DNA of 64,000 nucleotides from Ectocarpus siliculosus (lineage: Eukaryota; Sar; Phaeophyceae; Ectocarpales; Ectocarpaceae). How positions within the stretch are numbered: the first letter of the stretch is position 1; every line of letters starts with the position of its first letter. The stretch covers positions 631,615-695,614 of the forward strand of contig FN649741.1 in assembly GCA_000310025.1 (NCBI GenBank). The letters run 5' to 3'. This document shows positions 12,901 to 22,569 of the stretch, in pieces. The notes under the pieces are model-generated. The model was given only the letters and a program-made list of their open reading frames with translations, had not been told where the DNA came from and did not search any database. Both the position numbers and the translations under genes were made by a program.

Positions 12901-13044
12901 GGTGCCCATGGCCCCGTCAAACATGACGATCCGCTCCTGAAAGAGGCGATACAGGTACGCCATGGTGCTGTCCTTGCCGCGCTCGAAGTACGGGTAGTTG
13001 GCTACCTCGCCCTTCGGCTCGTCCACAAAAGGTCGAAGCACCAT
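1..13044 (-). CDS. metH: Cobalamin-dependent methionine synthase, 5' part (12 exons; 3' end off the left edge)
   Basis: Transfers a methyl group from methyltetrahydrofolate via cobalamin to homocysteine, making methionine in the cytosol. Exons in transcript order: 12847-13044 (start ATG 13044, or in-frame 13062), 9001-9128, 7388-7562, 6773-6933, 5739-5835, 5054-5323, 4525-4658, 3710-3794, 3123-3236, 2498-2593, 1055-1207, 603-722; all phases agree. The homocysteine domain shows [70 protein letters not shown] and the zinc-binding cysteines in GLNCALG and GGCCGSTP. The pterin domain shows [51 protein letters not shown] and [20 protein letters not shown]. The B12-binding and reactivation domains must lie left of the window. 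Introns after exons 1 and 6 appear to use GC donors. Intron 1 is 3.7 kb and carries several mobile elements. Identification is firm; the exact start codon is not. Confidence 0.93.
923..963. repeat. (CT)n microsatellite
   Basis: A pure run of about 20 CT dinucleotides inside the metH intron between the exons 603-722 and 1055-1207. On the metH sense strand it reads as (GA)n. Confidence 0.95.
1170..1556 (-). repeat. Five-copy tandem repeat duplicating a metH splice acceptor
   Basis: Five tandem copies with periods of 90, 84, 81 and 81 bp, anchored on ccgacc/tcgacc at 1203, 1293, 1377, 1458 and 1539. The copy at 1203 is the genuine 5' end of the metH exon 1055-1207. The other four lie upstream of it in the intron and each keeps the acceptor AG followed by GTCGG or GTCGA plus exon-like sequence coding VGEAEF, VDGAEF or VGGADF on the minus strand. 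Each unit also carries a poly-A tract on the plus strand (poly-T, i.e. polypyrimidine, in the transcript). Confidence 0.85.
1864..2347. repeat. Large imperfect inverted repeat (foldback) in a metH intron
   Basis: The outer ends match as catcatacaaaacagctgtc (from 1862) against its reverse complement near 2328-2350. Inner segments also pair: the ccgacaaccctaccctacttccc-type stretch, ctctcaaccatg, accctcaccca, and cgaccgaaccgctct against agagcggttcggtcg (2141-2160). Arms are about 215 bp with a ~55-bp loop and roughly three quarters identity by eye. The left arm carries a short open frame beginning [16 protein letters not shown], the right arm an antisense diverged copy, so this may be an inverted capture of a gene fragment. 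Confidence 0.75.
3852..4070. mobile_element. Foldback MITE, copy 1 (TACC termini)
   Basis: A 219-bp element with about 52-bp terminal inverted repeats: taccgtagg...gcataagatatc...attttcaaagctcgat on the left and its diverged reverse complement ending cctacggta on the right. It lies in the metH intron upstream of the exon 3710-3794. It shares its subterminal motif ATTTTCAAAGCTCGAT and TACC ends with the elements at 11708-11938 and 23589-23827. A target duplication is not clear. There is no coding capacity. Confidence 0.75.
5700..5739. repeat. (ACCAT)n short tandem repeat at a splice donor
   Basis: Imperfect then perfect ACCAT pentamers run directly into the donor site of the metH exon 5739-5835, so on the transcript strand the intron begins with GTATG repeated. 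Confidence 0.7.
6301..6374 (-). repeat. tRNA-like sequence (SINE head or tRNA pseudogene)
   Basis: On the minus strand there is an A-box-like TGGTCTAGTGG followed about 45 nt later by a B-box-like GAGTTCGAATCC, the spacing of an RNA polymerase III internal promoter. The acceptor and T stems do not pair well, so a working tRNA is unlikely; a tRNA-derived SINE head or decayed tRNA is the better reading. It sits in a metH intron. Confidence 0.5.
8815..8872. repeat. Partial copy of the TATGACACAACGAA MITE
   Basis: The stretch containing atatgacccaacgat, ccatctctatc and gaagagagtct resembles the left end of the full element at 11046-11371. Only about 55 bp remains recognisable. It lies in the metH intron next to the exon 9001-9128. 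Confidence 0.55.
9305..9550. mobile_element. Degenerate copy of the TTAA-flanked MITE
   Basis: Colinear with 11046-11290: ttattatgacccaaagaa, atccatctctatct, agattagcaatg, gatttctcccctgtgggta, agtttggtagc and aaggtgttgggta all recur in the same order. The right terminal repeat is no longer recognisable, so this is a decayed copy in metH intron 1. Confidence 0.65.
9983..11045. mobile_element. Non-autonomous piggyBac-type element (1.06 kb, TTAA-flanked)
   Basis: TTAA at 9979-9982 is followed by CCCATACGTGACT. AGTCACGCAAGGG is followed by TTAA at 11046-11049, so the ends are inverted repeats differing at a few positions. The termini closely match those of the 14.5-kb element at 28479-42997 (CCCTTATGTGACT), and the left subterminal sequence (taatttggattttttcc) resembles that element's taaattgtggatcttcc. 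No transposase frame is seen inside. It lies in metH intron 1. Confidence 0.75.
11046..11371. mobile_element. TTAA-flanked MITE with 18-bp perfect terminal repeats
   Basis: It begins TTAATATGACACAACGAA and ends with the exact reverse complement, 326 bp in all including TTAA at both ends. This fits a piggyBac-type TTAA target with TATGACACAACGAA as terminal repeat. It shares its left TTAA with the right end of the element 9983-11045, so the two abut. Related fragments lie at 8815-8872, 9305-9550 and, inverted, 37488-37557. Confidence 0.8.
11708..11938. mobile_element. Foldback MITE, copy 2 (TACC termini)
   Basis: 231 bp with long imperfect terminal inverted repeats: taccgccagaggcg...ggagagatggcac...attttcaaagctcgat on the left against atcgagctttgaaaatcgg...gctatctctccgcctcttgcggta on the right. 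Same family as 3852-4070. It lies in metH intron 1. Confidence 0.78.
12690..12715. repeat. (CTG)n microsatellite
   Basis: A short run of CTG/GCT triplets in metH intron 1; similar but shorter runs occur near 12090. Confidence 0.8.
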
Positions 13045-13062
13045 GGTTCCCTTTGTGTGCAA

Positions 13063-13816
13063 GCCGCGCTGTTCGTTGTTGAACCTTTAACCCGTCGGGT
13101 GTCGGGTGATTGGGGGGCGGGGCAGCACAAAAAAAACACACACACAACAAACACACAAGGTGGCGCGTGGTCAGCATCAACAACATAAACTTGTCCAATG
13201 ATCGAAAAAGCAACCAGTCCTAACCTCTGGTAGGCATTGGCCCAATAACTTCCGCGGGAATCCTTCGCACCTCTCGTCGCTTCTACACTCCCACAGTCGT
13301 GGTACCTGTTTCTCTCTCTATCTTCCGCCTTGCTTTCCTCGAGTGCCGCACAGTCGTTCGCCAGAGCAGCCGCCGTCGGCAATGACGAGCTCAGGGGCGG
13401 TGGAGGTGACGCAGGAAATACATACCTCCCCCTGTATCATTCCACGATACCCCCCCACAACTCTCTCAAGAGCTGGTGAAGTGCTCTTCTTCCTCCTGCT
13501 GCACCTTCAAACAACACGTTCTACGAGAGCCGGAGCGACAACAGTACAGCTGTAAGCCCCCCAAGAATAGGCACGTCACACCTCGTATTCTTCAAGGCTT
13601 GAGCTTCACAGCCACTGAGAAGGAACGAAATAAATCTGTGCTGTATTGGCGAGGCGGCGAGGCGGACGAAAACAACAACGCGGTGTAACACAGCACTTCC
13701 CAGCAGAGACAACCTCGCACGGAACACTTCCACTCCTCTGTCGAAGACAACGCCATCCGCTACACAGAGTACCCTCTTCTGAGAGAAAAAGACGGTGTGC
13801 ACCCGAAGCAGCAGCC
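13063..13816. other. Divergent intergenic region between metH and CHMP1
   Basis: No convincing gene. It must hold the 5' ends and promoters of metH (leftward) and CHMP1 (rightward). A CA-rich stretch lies at about 13128-13160 and a few short pyrimidine runs occur. No TATA box or other element can be called with confidence. Confidence 0.6.
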
Positions 13817-15200
13817 ATGGGAAACAAGGTATCTCTGGAGAATGAACTCATCAACCTGAGGCTGACCTCCAAGCAGCAGCAGAGGGGCGCGATCAAGTGC
13901 ACCAAGAACGAGAACGCGGCGAAGGCCAAGTTGCGAGAGGCAATCAAGGCTGGCAACATCGAGGGAGCCCGTATCTACGGCCAGAACGCGATTCGAGAAA
14001 AGAATCAAAGTTTAAATTGTCTACGTCTAAGTAGTCGAATAGATGCTGTGGCGTCGCGGCTCGAGACAGCGATTCGGATGAAGCAGGTGACATTTCTCAA
14101 TTTTTTCGATTTTCTTTTCACGTGCATACAGAATTGGTTGGGTGGGCTCTTTGATGATACAACCACCATCGGGTCTTTCGACATCTTTCTGTGGAGCTTC
14201 GGTGTAACACGTGTAGTTACATTGTGCTCAAAAACCCAAACGCTACACCGCCGTGTTCATGGCTTTGTTCCCGCACGAAGACTTGTGCGTCAGCATTCCT
14301 TCGCCCCGGAACAGAGATTGAATGCGTTAATTCTTTGATCCCTGCTTTTTTTATGCTAAACCTGGGAGCGGGCCCGGGCGGATTGTCTGTAGAAGTGTTT
14401 TTGTAGGCGTTGTGGGGTGTCTCTTTTTGTCTGTCGCGAGGAAACGGCCCGTGTAGATTGGCTGAGAGTTCAGGAACTAGAAATTTGATATTACAGTGAC
14501 GACGAGCGCCCGATACGTTCCTCCTAGTCACGAAACCGAATTCGCTGTCAAAATGAACCATGGAGAGACTGATGATTCCACAAAACTGCGTAGAATTGTA
14601 GGGTGTGGCCAAATTAGGAAAAGCGCCCAACATGGGCTCCTGGAAAAAACAGCAAAACAGGCCGAATCGCACGCTAACTTTGATGTTGCTTCTAGCGTGA
14701 AAAGCTGCCAGACGTATGCGCACCGACAACTTTCGAATGGCAACGATTCAGTGTTATTTGTACAAGCGGGTAGGGCATCCACTCCACACTCAATAACTCG
14801 CGACCCGAAACCAAATTCCACACCCCTGTTCGATGCGCGGCAGGTAAACAAGTCGATGGAGGGGGTGGTTAAGGGCATGGAGTCGGCTCTCAAGGCAATG
14901 GACGTCGAGCGCATCTCGAAAACCATGGACAGCTTCGAGCAGCAGTTCGAAGACATGGATGTACGGGCGGGGTACATGGAAAACGCCATGGGCGACTCAA
15001 CGGCCATGTCGACGCCCCAGGAGCAAGTGGATGGCCTCATTCAGATGGTAGCCGATGAGGCTGGCTTAGAGCTGGGTGAACAGCTCGACGACGCTGGCCC
15101 TGTGTCTAACAAGGTGCCCGCCAAGCCGGCGGCCGCACCGGCGGCCGCGGCTGGCGAGGAGGACGAGCTGGCCAATAGGTTGGCCGCCCTGCGCAAATGA
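13817..15200 (+). CDS. CHMP1: CHMP1/Did2 (Vps46), ESCRT-III subunit
   Basis: ESCRT-III component that recruits Vps4 and its cofactors during endosomal sorting and membrane scission. Two exons, 13817-14086 and 14844-15200, joined at CAG|GTGACA and CAG|GTAAAC, give 208 residues; animal CHMP1 is about 196. The N-terminal basic helix contains IEGARIYGQNAIREKNQ and LRLSSRIDAVASRLETAI; the second exon has EGVVKGMESALKAMD, MDSFEQQFEDMDVR and the family signature TPQEQVDGLI. The C-terminal MIT-interacting motif reads DELANRLAALRK, close to the canonical CHMP1 tail, after an Ala/Pro linker. The N-terminus MGNKVS fits an N-myristoylation site, which is unusual for CHMP1. The start at 13817 is the only ATG in place. 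Confidence 0.93.
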
Positions 15201-17155
15201 GAACGTAACTCGTTTGCATGGATTGATAGGGCAGCCGTCCGTTGCGCATGGAAGGTGTGTCGTTACGTTTTGGCTGTTTGCAGTATTTGCAAGAGCTAGC
15301 CCATTGCTACGTCGCTGTACTCAGATGTTAAGCTGACGTAAAATTGTTGGTTGTGGTGCGCGGTTGGTGAGGCTACCCTGCCGGCTGCATACGTTTGTAG
15401 AGTGGACCGGTATCTCTTTTGCGAGAAGACATGAGATGGACGATAGATAAGCTCCTACAGCAGACTCGCATGCACCACAAACTTGCGAGTTTCGTATACC
15501 TTCTGTTGTTTTCCAGCACGTTGAAAGAGAGTCGAACACTGCTGATATTTAGCAGTGTAGTAAGCCACAGGGCGTGTCTGTTGTCTTAGTATTGTCTCTG
15601 AGTAACCCGCTGAGGCATCGTTGTTCATGTAATAGGGACTGCAAGTTGCTGATATTTGAACTCGAGAGTTCGTCGAAGGATGCCTGCTGCAGCTCACGAG
15701 TTTGAACGGTTGCTCAAGTAGAGTAGTTTAGTCTGTGGAACAGGTGGACCCGACAAACGAGCAATGGAACTCACAGGTCCCGCCCCCGTGTAAATGATCG
15801 TTTTGTCTTAAAAAAATATGGGACCCCACCACGCGCATTTTGTGTCTACGACGACATTTATTTTGCGCTCAATGATGGCACAGAGTATCCCGTATTGCTT
15901 CCGACCCTTTTTTTTTTGTGTGTGCTTGTCTGCTGACAGCCCTTTGTCACGGCCGTCGAGTCAGATTGAGCCTACCCGAGTTTCGGGGCCCTGCTTGGTC
16001 ATGTACATTTTTGCGGCGTTGAGACCACCAGTCGCTTATAATCGCGACGAGATGCCCATGTTTCATGTTTCTCGATGGTTGACATTCTGCCCACCTTCAG
16101 TCTTGAATCTGGGTCCAAGATCGGTTGGGCTTTTTGAGCAAATCACACCGCCTAACGAACAGCGTGTGGTGTGCACCCGTAGATGTTATGTTCAAGAACC
16201 TCCAGAGCCCTTCTACTTGTGGTCCGACACGAAGACGCTGCTCCTCTTACCTGCCCACCTCTAAAACCTACACTCCCAGGCAGTTTTCGTACACCGCCGG
16301 CTAGAGCATGAAGCAGACCACACCCGCTCGACAACGACACGCATAGGTACCAGTAGCGTATGTGTTCCGTTAGCCAATTTGCTGTTTTGTTGGTGCTCTC
16401 GCTGCTCACTCTGTTTCTTTTTTCACGCACACCCGGGCGAGAGCAGCGAAGTAGGCACGGCAGAACCATGAAGCGGCTTGGTAGGCATGAAGGACAAGAG
16501 AGGGGCTCATGGCGGTAGTCTGAAAGGCCAAACTTGATTGGTGTGGACCTGGAGATAGGCGACAGAAGAAAAGCTGTGTGCTACAGCTGGAGGAGCGCTT
16601 CTCTTACTCAACAAAACTCGTGGTTCAAAAGAGACAAAAACCCGTGATTCGTGCGAGCTTTGTGTGCTGCGAACGTTGTCAATACGATGCGTCGGGAATT
16701 AACGAGAATTAACAAGGCATCACGCGGGGTGCATGAACCTCTCAGCTGGCATGGTCCTCGTTGCCCAAGAAGTATATCAATCATCTCCCCATGCACACAA
16801 GTTGACAACAAAGCTCATGCGCTCTCTCGTGTATTACGCGTGTGTGTTATGCCGACCCATGTATCTTGTCCAACCTTTTGTTGTGGACGACAGATATATT
16901 GGACACAGAGTAGGGTCCATGCCGCAAATCCAAAGCGTATGGAGAATCAATCCTTAGAAGCTTTTCCGGGCACCATGGGAACTCGGGAGACCTCTGATGG
17001 ATACACACGGATCTTTAGCGGTGGCCCACTTGTGGCACGGCCCTACCCGTCATATTTCTTCTGGACCCTCTCTCCTTGCCCAAAACACCAACGGAGAACA
17101 CCGCATCACATTGACACCGCCGTGTACCCTTATATTGCCGGACTCTCGACTTGCC
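15201..17155. other. Convergent intergenic region
   Basis: About 1.95 kb between the 3' ends of CHMP1 (plus) and the PEX26-like gene (minus). It presumably holds both 3' UTRs. Open frames here are short and show no recognisable domain or splice-linked conservation. Confidence 0.6.
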
Positions 17156-18784
17156 CTACGACGAGCCAACGATAAACGCTCCTACATCACCCGCTGTTCG
17201 GGCCGCCACGCCTGCGGCGTTACGCGCGGCCCGCCAAAGAGAATCTCGATTCCGTAGCGCCGCGTACGCCGCCAGACCGGCTGCGCCTGCCCCCACCACC
17301 AGTTGCACACGAGCTTCCGGCGTCCAGTCCGAGACATCCGAGAAGAACTTCTGCAGGGGGCTCTGCTGCTGTTGCCGTTGTTGATGACAAAACGCTGCAC
17401 CTAGTTCGTCTGGAGACGAAGAGTGTTCTAATCGTGTGCGTCCGTCGCGTTGTGGCCCTCCTTTAGTTTCTTCTCTGTAATCCTCCCGATACGATGAATG
17501 CGAAGGACCACCGCGACCGCAAGGGCTGCGACTGCCAGAAGCCGTGTTGCTCGCATTCCCCGTTGACCCTTCCCCGGTTGCCGCACCTGACTCCCTTTCT
17601 CTCTCTGACGCGGATTGTTCGCAGGCTTTGAGAAGTTGGCTCTTGTCCTTCGGGCTGAGGTAAGCGTCGCTCGAAACAAGCGCTTCGGCTTCGGTGAACT
17701 CTCCGCAAGGGACCATTATCTGGACGACCAGCATCTCCGTCGCTTCCGAGTAGTTCGCCACCGCTGGTGTTACAGCTCCACTGTGTGCCCTCTCGAAGTC
17801 GCTGTTGTTGGCGGTTACCGCGGGCGTGCAGCGCCGCACTTCTTCGCCAAGTTCCGCCCTTAATTGCCAGAGGATTCTTCGAACAAGCTCCAACTCTCCT
17901 CCTGCTAGCCGCAAACGCAGCCTGAGGTGGGGTACAACAGGTTTCGGGCCAAAGCGACGATCCGCAGGGGAAGGCGAAGGCTGAGGATCTAGATTACTGC
18001 TGTAAGCAAGAGTGTACACGTGGGATAAATCTCAGCAGCAGCGGCAGCACGAGCGGCAGCAGACCAGCAGCAGCACCACCACCACCACCAGCGCGACAAT
18101 CACTATTGAATTGAAATAGTGACTTTTCATTGATCAGCAAGAGATCATCCTAGCATTACACTTTGTTCCAACGGCCCACTCTCCTGACTTGATATCATAC
18201 CCTACGTCTCTCCGTTAGACTGCCTGTTTCCCGTACCCATCACGTAGTCTTGAGGGACGGAATCCAGACTGCACGATCGCATGGCTGAGAATCATGTAGT
18301 TTTGGATAAAGAGAAGACAATAAAGCGCATATAATAGTCAAGCTACTCACCAGAGAATAGCAACGGCAAAGGGTATTGCGCGGGTTGTGCCGTAGAAAGC
18401 TCGGCATCGTCCCCACTCCTCTGTTCGCTGGAGCTCAAAGCCGCACTGAAGCAACACCGCCACAATGAGGTCGGAGGTGCCACATTCTCCTACAGGCGCA
18501 ATAACCTGATCGTCAAAAGCCACCACCAGAGCCGAACCAGCTGGGTCGTGGCTGCCACTGGAGGTGGTGGCAGTCGTGCTGGTGCTGGTGCTACTGAAGT
18601 TTCGTCTGGGCGACGATGTGCAGCTTGAACCTTCACCCAACACGGCACTACAGACCCTTGCCGCTTCCGTAAAACGGCAGGACACAAACAATTCCTCAGC
18701 TAGGTCGAGCTTCGCTTCTTGGTCGAAAGCATCAGCATCCAGGGTCTCCCCACACTTCTCTGCCGGTTTCGTCATCTGGACCAT
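17156..18784 (-). CDS. Probable PEX26/APEM9-like peroxisome biogenesis protein
   Basis: Two exons, 18351-18784 and 17156-17999, joined CTG|GTGAGT to ACAG|CAGTAA with a continuous frame, give 425 residues. By eye the order of blocks resembles PEX26: an N-terminal helical repeat (DLAEELFVSCRFTEAARVC), a middle block (FELQRTEEWGRCRAFYG), then EMLVVQIMVPCGEFTEAEALV, close to the PEX26 segment that reads LLPLGCLSEAEELV. A Ser/Arg-rich linker and a short weakly hydrophobic Ala-rich C-terminal segment (QLVVGAGAAGLAAYAAL) follow, possibly the tail anchor. PEX26 tethers the PEX1-PEX6 ATPase to peroxisomes to recycle PEX5. The match is remote, so another TPR-like tail-anchored protein remains possible. 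Promoter region is shared with the divergent aminotransferase gene. Confidence 0.55.
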
Positions 18785-19193
18785 CCTTTCCTCTCATGTT
18801 TGGTCCTGGCCGAGCTCGAGCTCGCTGGATGGCGAGTTCTGTGGTGAGATCAGGCATACTTGCAGCAGCAGGGGACACGGTGCATTTCCCCCTGTCCCTG
18901 GGGCTCTTCTCGTCTGTTTTCTTTGTTGTGGCGTCCCCGTCTCTGCCTGCTAGCTGACTCCCTCTCTCTCGCAGGTGCACTGCACGTCGCCTTTGGCGCA
19001 GTTGTGGTATTACTCTCCCCCGGCGTCGGAGGTCAGAGGGTCAGAGGTCACTTCGTCGAGATCCGTTTGGGTCGGCAAAGTTGACAGTCCTGCCGACAAC
19101 ACCCGAGCAGCACTTCCCGCAGTTTGGCGAGCGAATCTTTGCGGCGTGGGCTCGTATTCCCCAAAGCTGGAGAGGTTTGACGTCGAGGCATCA
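18785..19193. other. Divergent intergenic region
   Basis: About 410 bp between the start codons of the PEX26-like gene (minus) and the aminotransferase gene (plus). The frame of the aminotransferase stays open upstream to an ATG at 18975, so part of this may be transcribed leader or extra N-terminus. No distinct promoter motif is called. Confidence 0.5.
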
Positions 19194-22100
19194 ATGAGAT
19201 GGGCGGCGATCGCGTTCTCCCCTCTGGTGCGTCTGGGAGACAATCAACTGCCACGTTTGCTCTCTCGCACGGTTCCAAGCAAGCGTGTACGAGACTCGAT
19301 GCATATGTCGTCCTTGACAACGGCAGGGGCGAGAACGGCTGTGGATGTTGTCGGCGTGCGGATCGAGATGGCATGGGAGGGTACAGAACCGTGTGTCGCT
19401 CATTTCAACGCCGCGGGAGACTCACCCATGCCGCGAAAAGTGCTGGAGAGGGTTCAGACACACATGCAGATGGAGGCTACGCTGGGAGGTTACGAGGCCG
19501 CCGCCAATGTCCAGGACGAGCTCGAGGCTGTGTATGATAGTGCTGCCAAGTTGATCAACGCGCAACCCGACGAGATTGCATTACAGGTGTGATATGCTTG
19601 CGTGTTGGTTGTTTGACTCTGTAACGGTGTTATCTGCAAGCAGATGCAGAGGTCGAGGCTCCTCGAGGCGCCCGGCTGTGCCCGGCACGCTGACGACCAG
19701 CTGTAAGCAACGCGTGCCACGGCTACCTGTCGTGACTCTATGGGTGACCCCGCACTCTTACGTTTGAATCTTGTACGTGGTGCCACGGTCAAGTACACAT
19801 AGTATTGACGGGTCTTTCGCAGCAAACCGAAACTCGCCATGTTCATACATGTAGGCAAGATGGGTTGCCCACTGCTGTGTCCATAGCAACCTATGTTGAC
19901 GGAACCCCAAGAGGTGAACGGGTGACGTATTGCCAAATGCATCCCTATTCGATTCTTTCTGTGAATATTTTTCTGTTTCTTTTGTTCCCGGCGCCTTAAA
20001 ATTCGCACTCTTTCGATTTGATGTCTTCGTTGTCCCTGGTCTTGAATCTACTACAGTAGTACAGCGCTTGCACATGTGGCCAATCGGCGCCAACCAGTCA
20101 TCATTGCGATCACATTGTACGTCAATGCCGTTTGATGTGTGGCAGGAGAGTGCAAGTATGGCCTGGGCCAGAGCTTTCTATGCTCTGGTGCAAGGTCTAT
20201 CCCCTGGTGACCGTATCGTCACCGGCATGGTGGAATACGGCGCAAATTACGTTGCAATGCTTCAGGTGATTGTTGGCGTTCTTTCACAACAGCAGAGATA
20301 GCTATTGCGCGGAAACCAGAAGCATCATTGAGAACTAGCTATTTTATCCCCCCTGGACCTTGCAAGCTTTGGTGTCGTGAGACCCGCACTAAAGTCAAGT
20401 CGATGGCCGAGCGGATTTTCGCAGTGTCTTTCGATATGAATCCGGTCGATGGGCTGCATCTTGGCCGGCCAGCCTCCTTTCAGAACGTCATGATTCCGCC
20501 GTTTACAGAAAGTGCCCAATAGCTTTGCCTCAGTTTTGACAAAGCTCAACTTTTCCAAAACCATGTAGGCATGCAAGCGAACCGGCGCCGTAGTTGAGGT
20601 TATACCTTCTAACGAGTCTGGAGAATTAGACGTTGTGGCTTTGGAGGAGATGCTGGCTAGAGGAGGGGTCAAGGCTGTTGCCATCACGCACGTGCCAACA
20701 AATGGAGGAGTGGTAAATCCGGCGAAAGCAGGTGCGGACGCAATGATTTCGCATTGGCAGGAACGGGGGCTCCTCGCGCCTTCGAACCAAAAGCCGCTGA
20801 TACCCTTTTCGAATTCGCCCAGACGTTTGAAGTGCATACCGTAGGTTTCCTCTCATTCTCCGGTGCAATCGGGGCATCTCTGTGTACCGGTGCACTTGCA
20901 CAATGAGATTTTTTTTCGGACGTGAGATGTGCTGGCTGTGACTACGAACAACATGCGACGGCCGACACGGAAGTGACTTGTTCAAATTCTCACAGAGATG
21001 CCGCCCGTAACCAAACCTTTTGCTCCTATACCGAAGTGGGTGATGTCTGCCGGCGGTTCGGGGTGCTCTACATTTTGGACGCATGCCAGTCCGTGGGACA
21101 GCTGCAAGTGGACGTTGAAGACATAGGGTGTCAAGTGCTCTGCGCAACCGGTCGAAAGTTCCTAAGAGGTCCTCGCGGCACGGGGTTTCTGTACATTGCA
21201 CGAGGTGACAAGGCTGGAGAGGAAGGAACGAAAGCACGTGTTCGGGCGGGCACCCCGAGGAACGGACACTTGATACGCGGAGCTGACGTTATTGGTTGCG
21301 TTGGCGCAGAGGTGGAACGTTGAATGTTTCTCCCCCTTTCCTTGCGTCTCAAACAGTTGCCTCGTGACCCTGAAGCAGGATGCACGCATTCCTTGAAGCT
21401 GTTGCCCTCGAAGAGGTACCGCATGTTTGCCATATATCGATACCCATCTGTTTCGCTCGAGGATTCCACCACCTGCTCCACCTTACAGTCCCTGCCGTAC
21501 CCTACTGGTTTACTTTCCCTCCACCACAGAGGCGATGGCCACAATCGGTGAGCCGCCCATGATCGACCACTATGCGGCACCTTGGGTGGAAACCGAGCGA
21601 TACGAGCTGCGTAACGACGCGAGAAGGTGATGCGTCGGGTGGATCATGTGTCACGCGGTCAAGATTCGCTGAGCTAGAAGAACATAAGTACCCGCACGAC
21701 AGGCGTGCCAGTGGCACGTGAAATGTGTCCTGTCGTTCCTAGGTGTCAGACAATGCTCTCGCCATTGCTGGAGACGCAGCGAGGATGTAGAACGCCACCA
21801 CGGGTATGTGTACACCATTCCTTTCGTTTCCTTCCACGATCTTTCCGATTGACGGCGATAGGTTCGAGTTCTGGGAGTCTAACGTCGCGGGGCGACTCGG
21901 ACTAGGGGTAGCAATCCGCTACGCCATGGACATAGGTATGGAGTTGATCGAGGATCGCATCCGCCAGCTGGCCGTCTCGCTCCGCGAAAGGCTCGAAAAC
22001 GAGCCGGGCGTTTCCCTCATGGACCTGGGAAGAGTCGAGAACCAATGCGGCATCGTGTCGTTTACGGTGCCCGGGGTGGACCCGAGCGACATCAAGCAAG

Positions 22101-22569
22101 GGTTACGGCTGGAAAGGGTGTTCGTTTCGACATCCAGTGCCGGAAGCACGCCTCTCGACGCTGAAAACAGGGCTCTGCCAACCGTGGTGAGCTGAGCGGG
22201 AAAATTTGTTGATACGATTAGAAGGTAAATCCATGTACGTCTGGGGGACGGAAAGACGGGACGAGGAGAACATAAAGGTTCTGCAAAAATCGTGTGATTT
22301 TGGAGCTCATATGATCCATGGCAACATGCGCCCGTCAGTGAGTTGTGTTGGCTTGCTTTCTGTGGCAACATCATGTTCTAGTTTCCGGAGGGCGGTGGGG
22401 GTAGTGCGACTGCTGTGAATGCCAGCTCCTGCAGCCAAAGCCGCTGCTTTTTTATTTTCCTGTTGCTGATCTGCAGGTGAGAGCGAGCGTCCACTACTTC
22501 AACAACGATGGAGATTTAGACAGACTCATGTCGGTGTTGCACGATGTCATCCAAGACGCGCCAAGATAA
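19194..22569 (+). CDS. Class V aminotransferase-fold PLP enzyme (cysteine desulfurase-like)
   Basis: Seven exons, 19194-19586, 20146-20265, 20569-20731, 21037-21204, 21530-21626, 21862-22186 and 22477-22569, with matching phases give 452 residues. Fold signatures: [11 protein letters not shown] near the mature N-terminus, the cofactor-binding [12 protein letters not shown], and the Schiff-base lysine in [17 protein letters not shown]. The C-terminal domain contains [18 protein letters not shown] and ends [17 protein letters not shown]. This resembles the selenocysteine lyase/isopenicillin N epimerase/cysteine desulfurase superfamily, but the substrate cannot be deduced; no mobile active-site Cys loop of a classical desulfurase is evident. 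The first ~35 residues from ATG 19194 are rich in Arg, Ala, Leu and Ser without acids, suggesting an organelle targeting peptide. An upstream in-frame ATG exists at 18975. Confidence 0.85.

Noticed and set aside
20325-20837. Minus-strand 170-residue frame over the aminotransferase gene
   Set aside because: It overlaps the conserved plus-strand exon 20569-20731 and has no recognisable domain.
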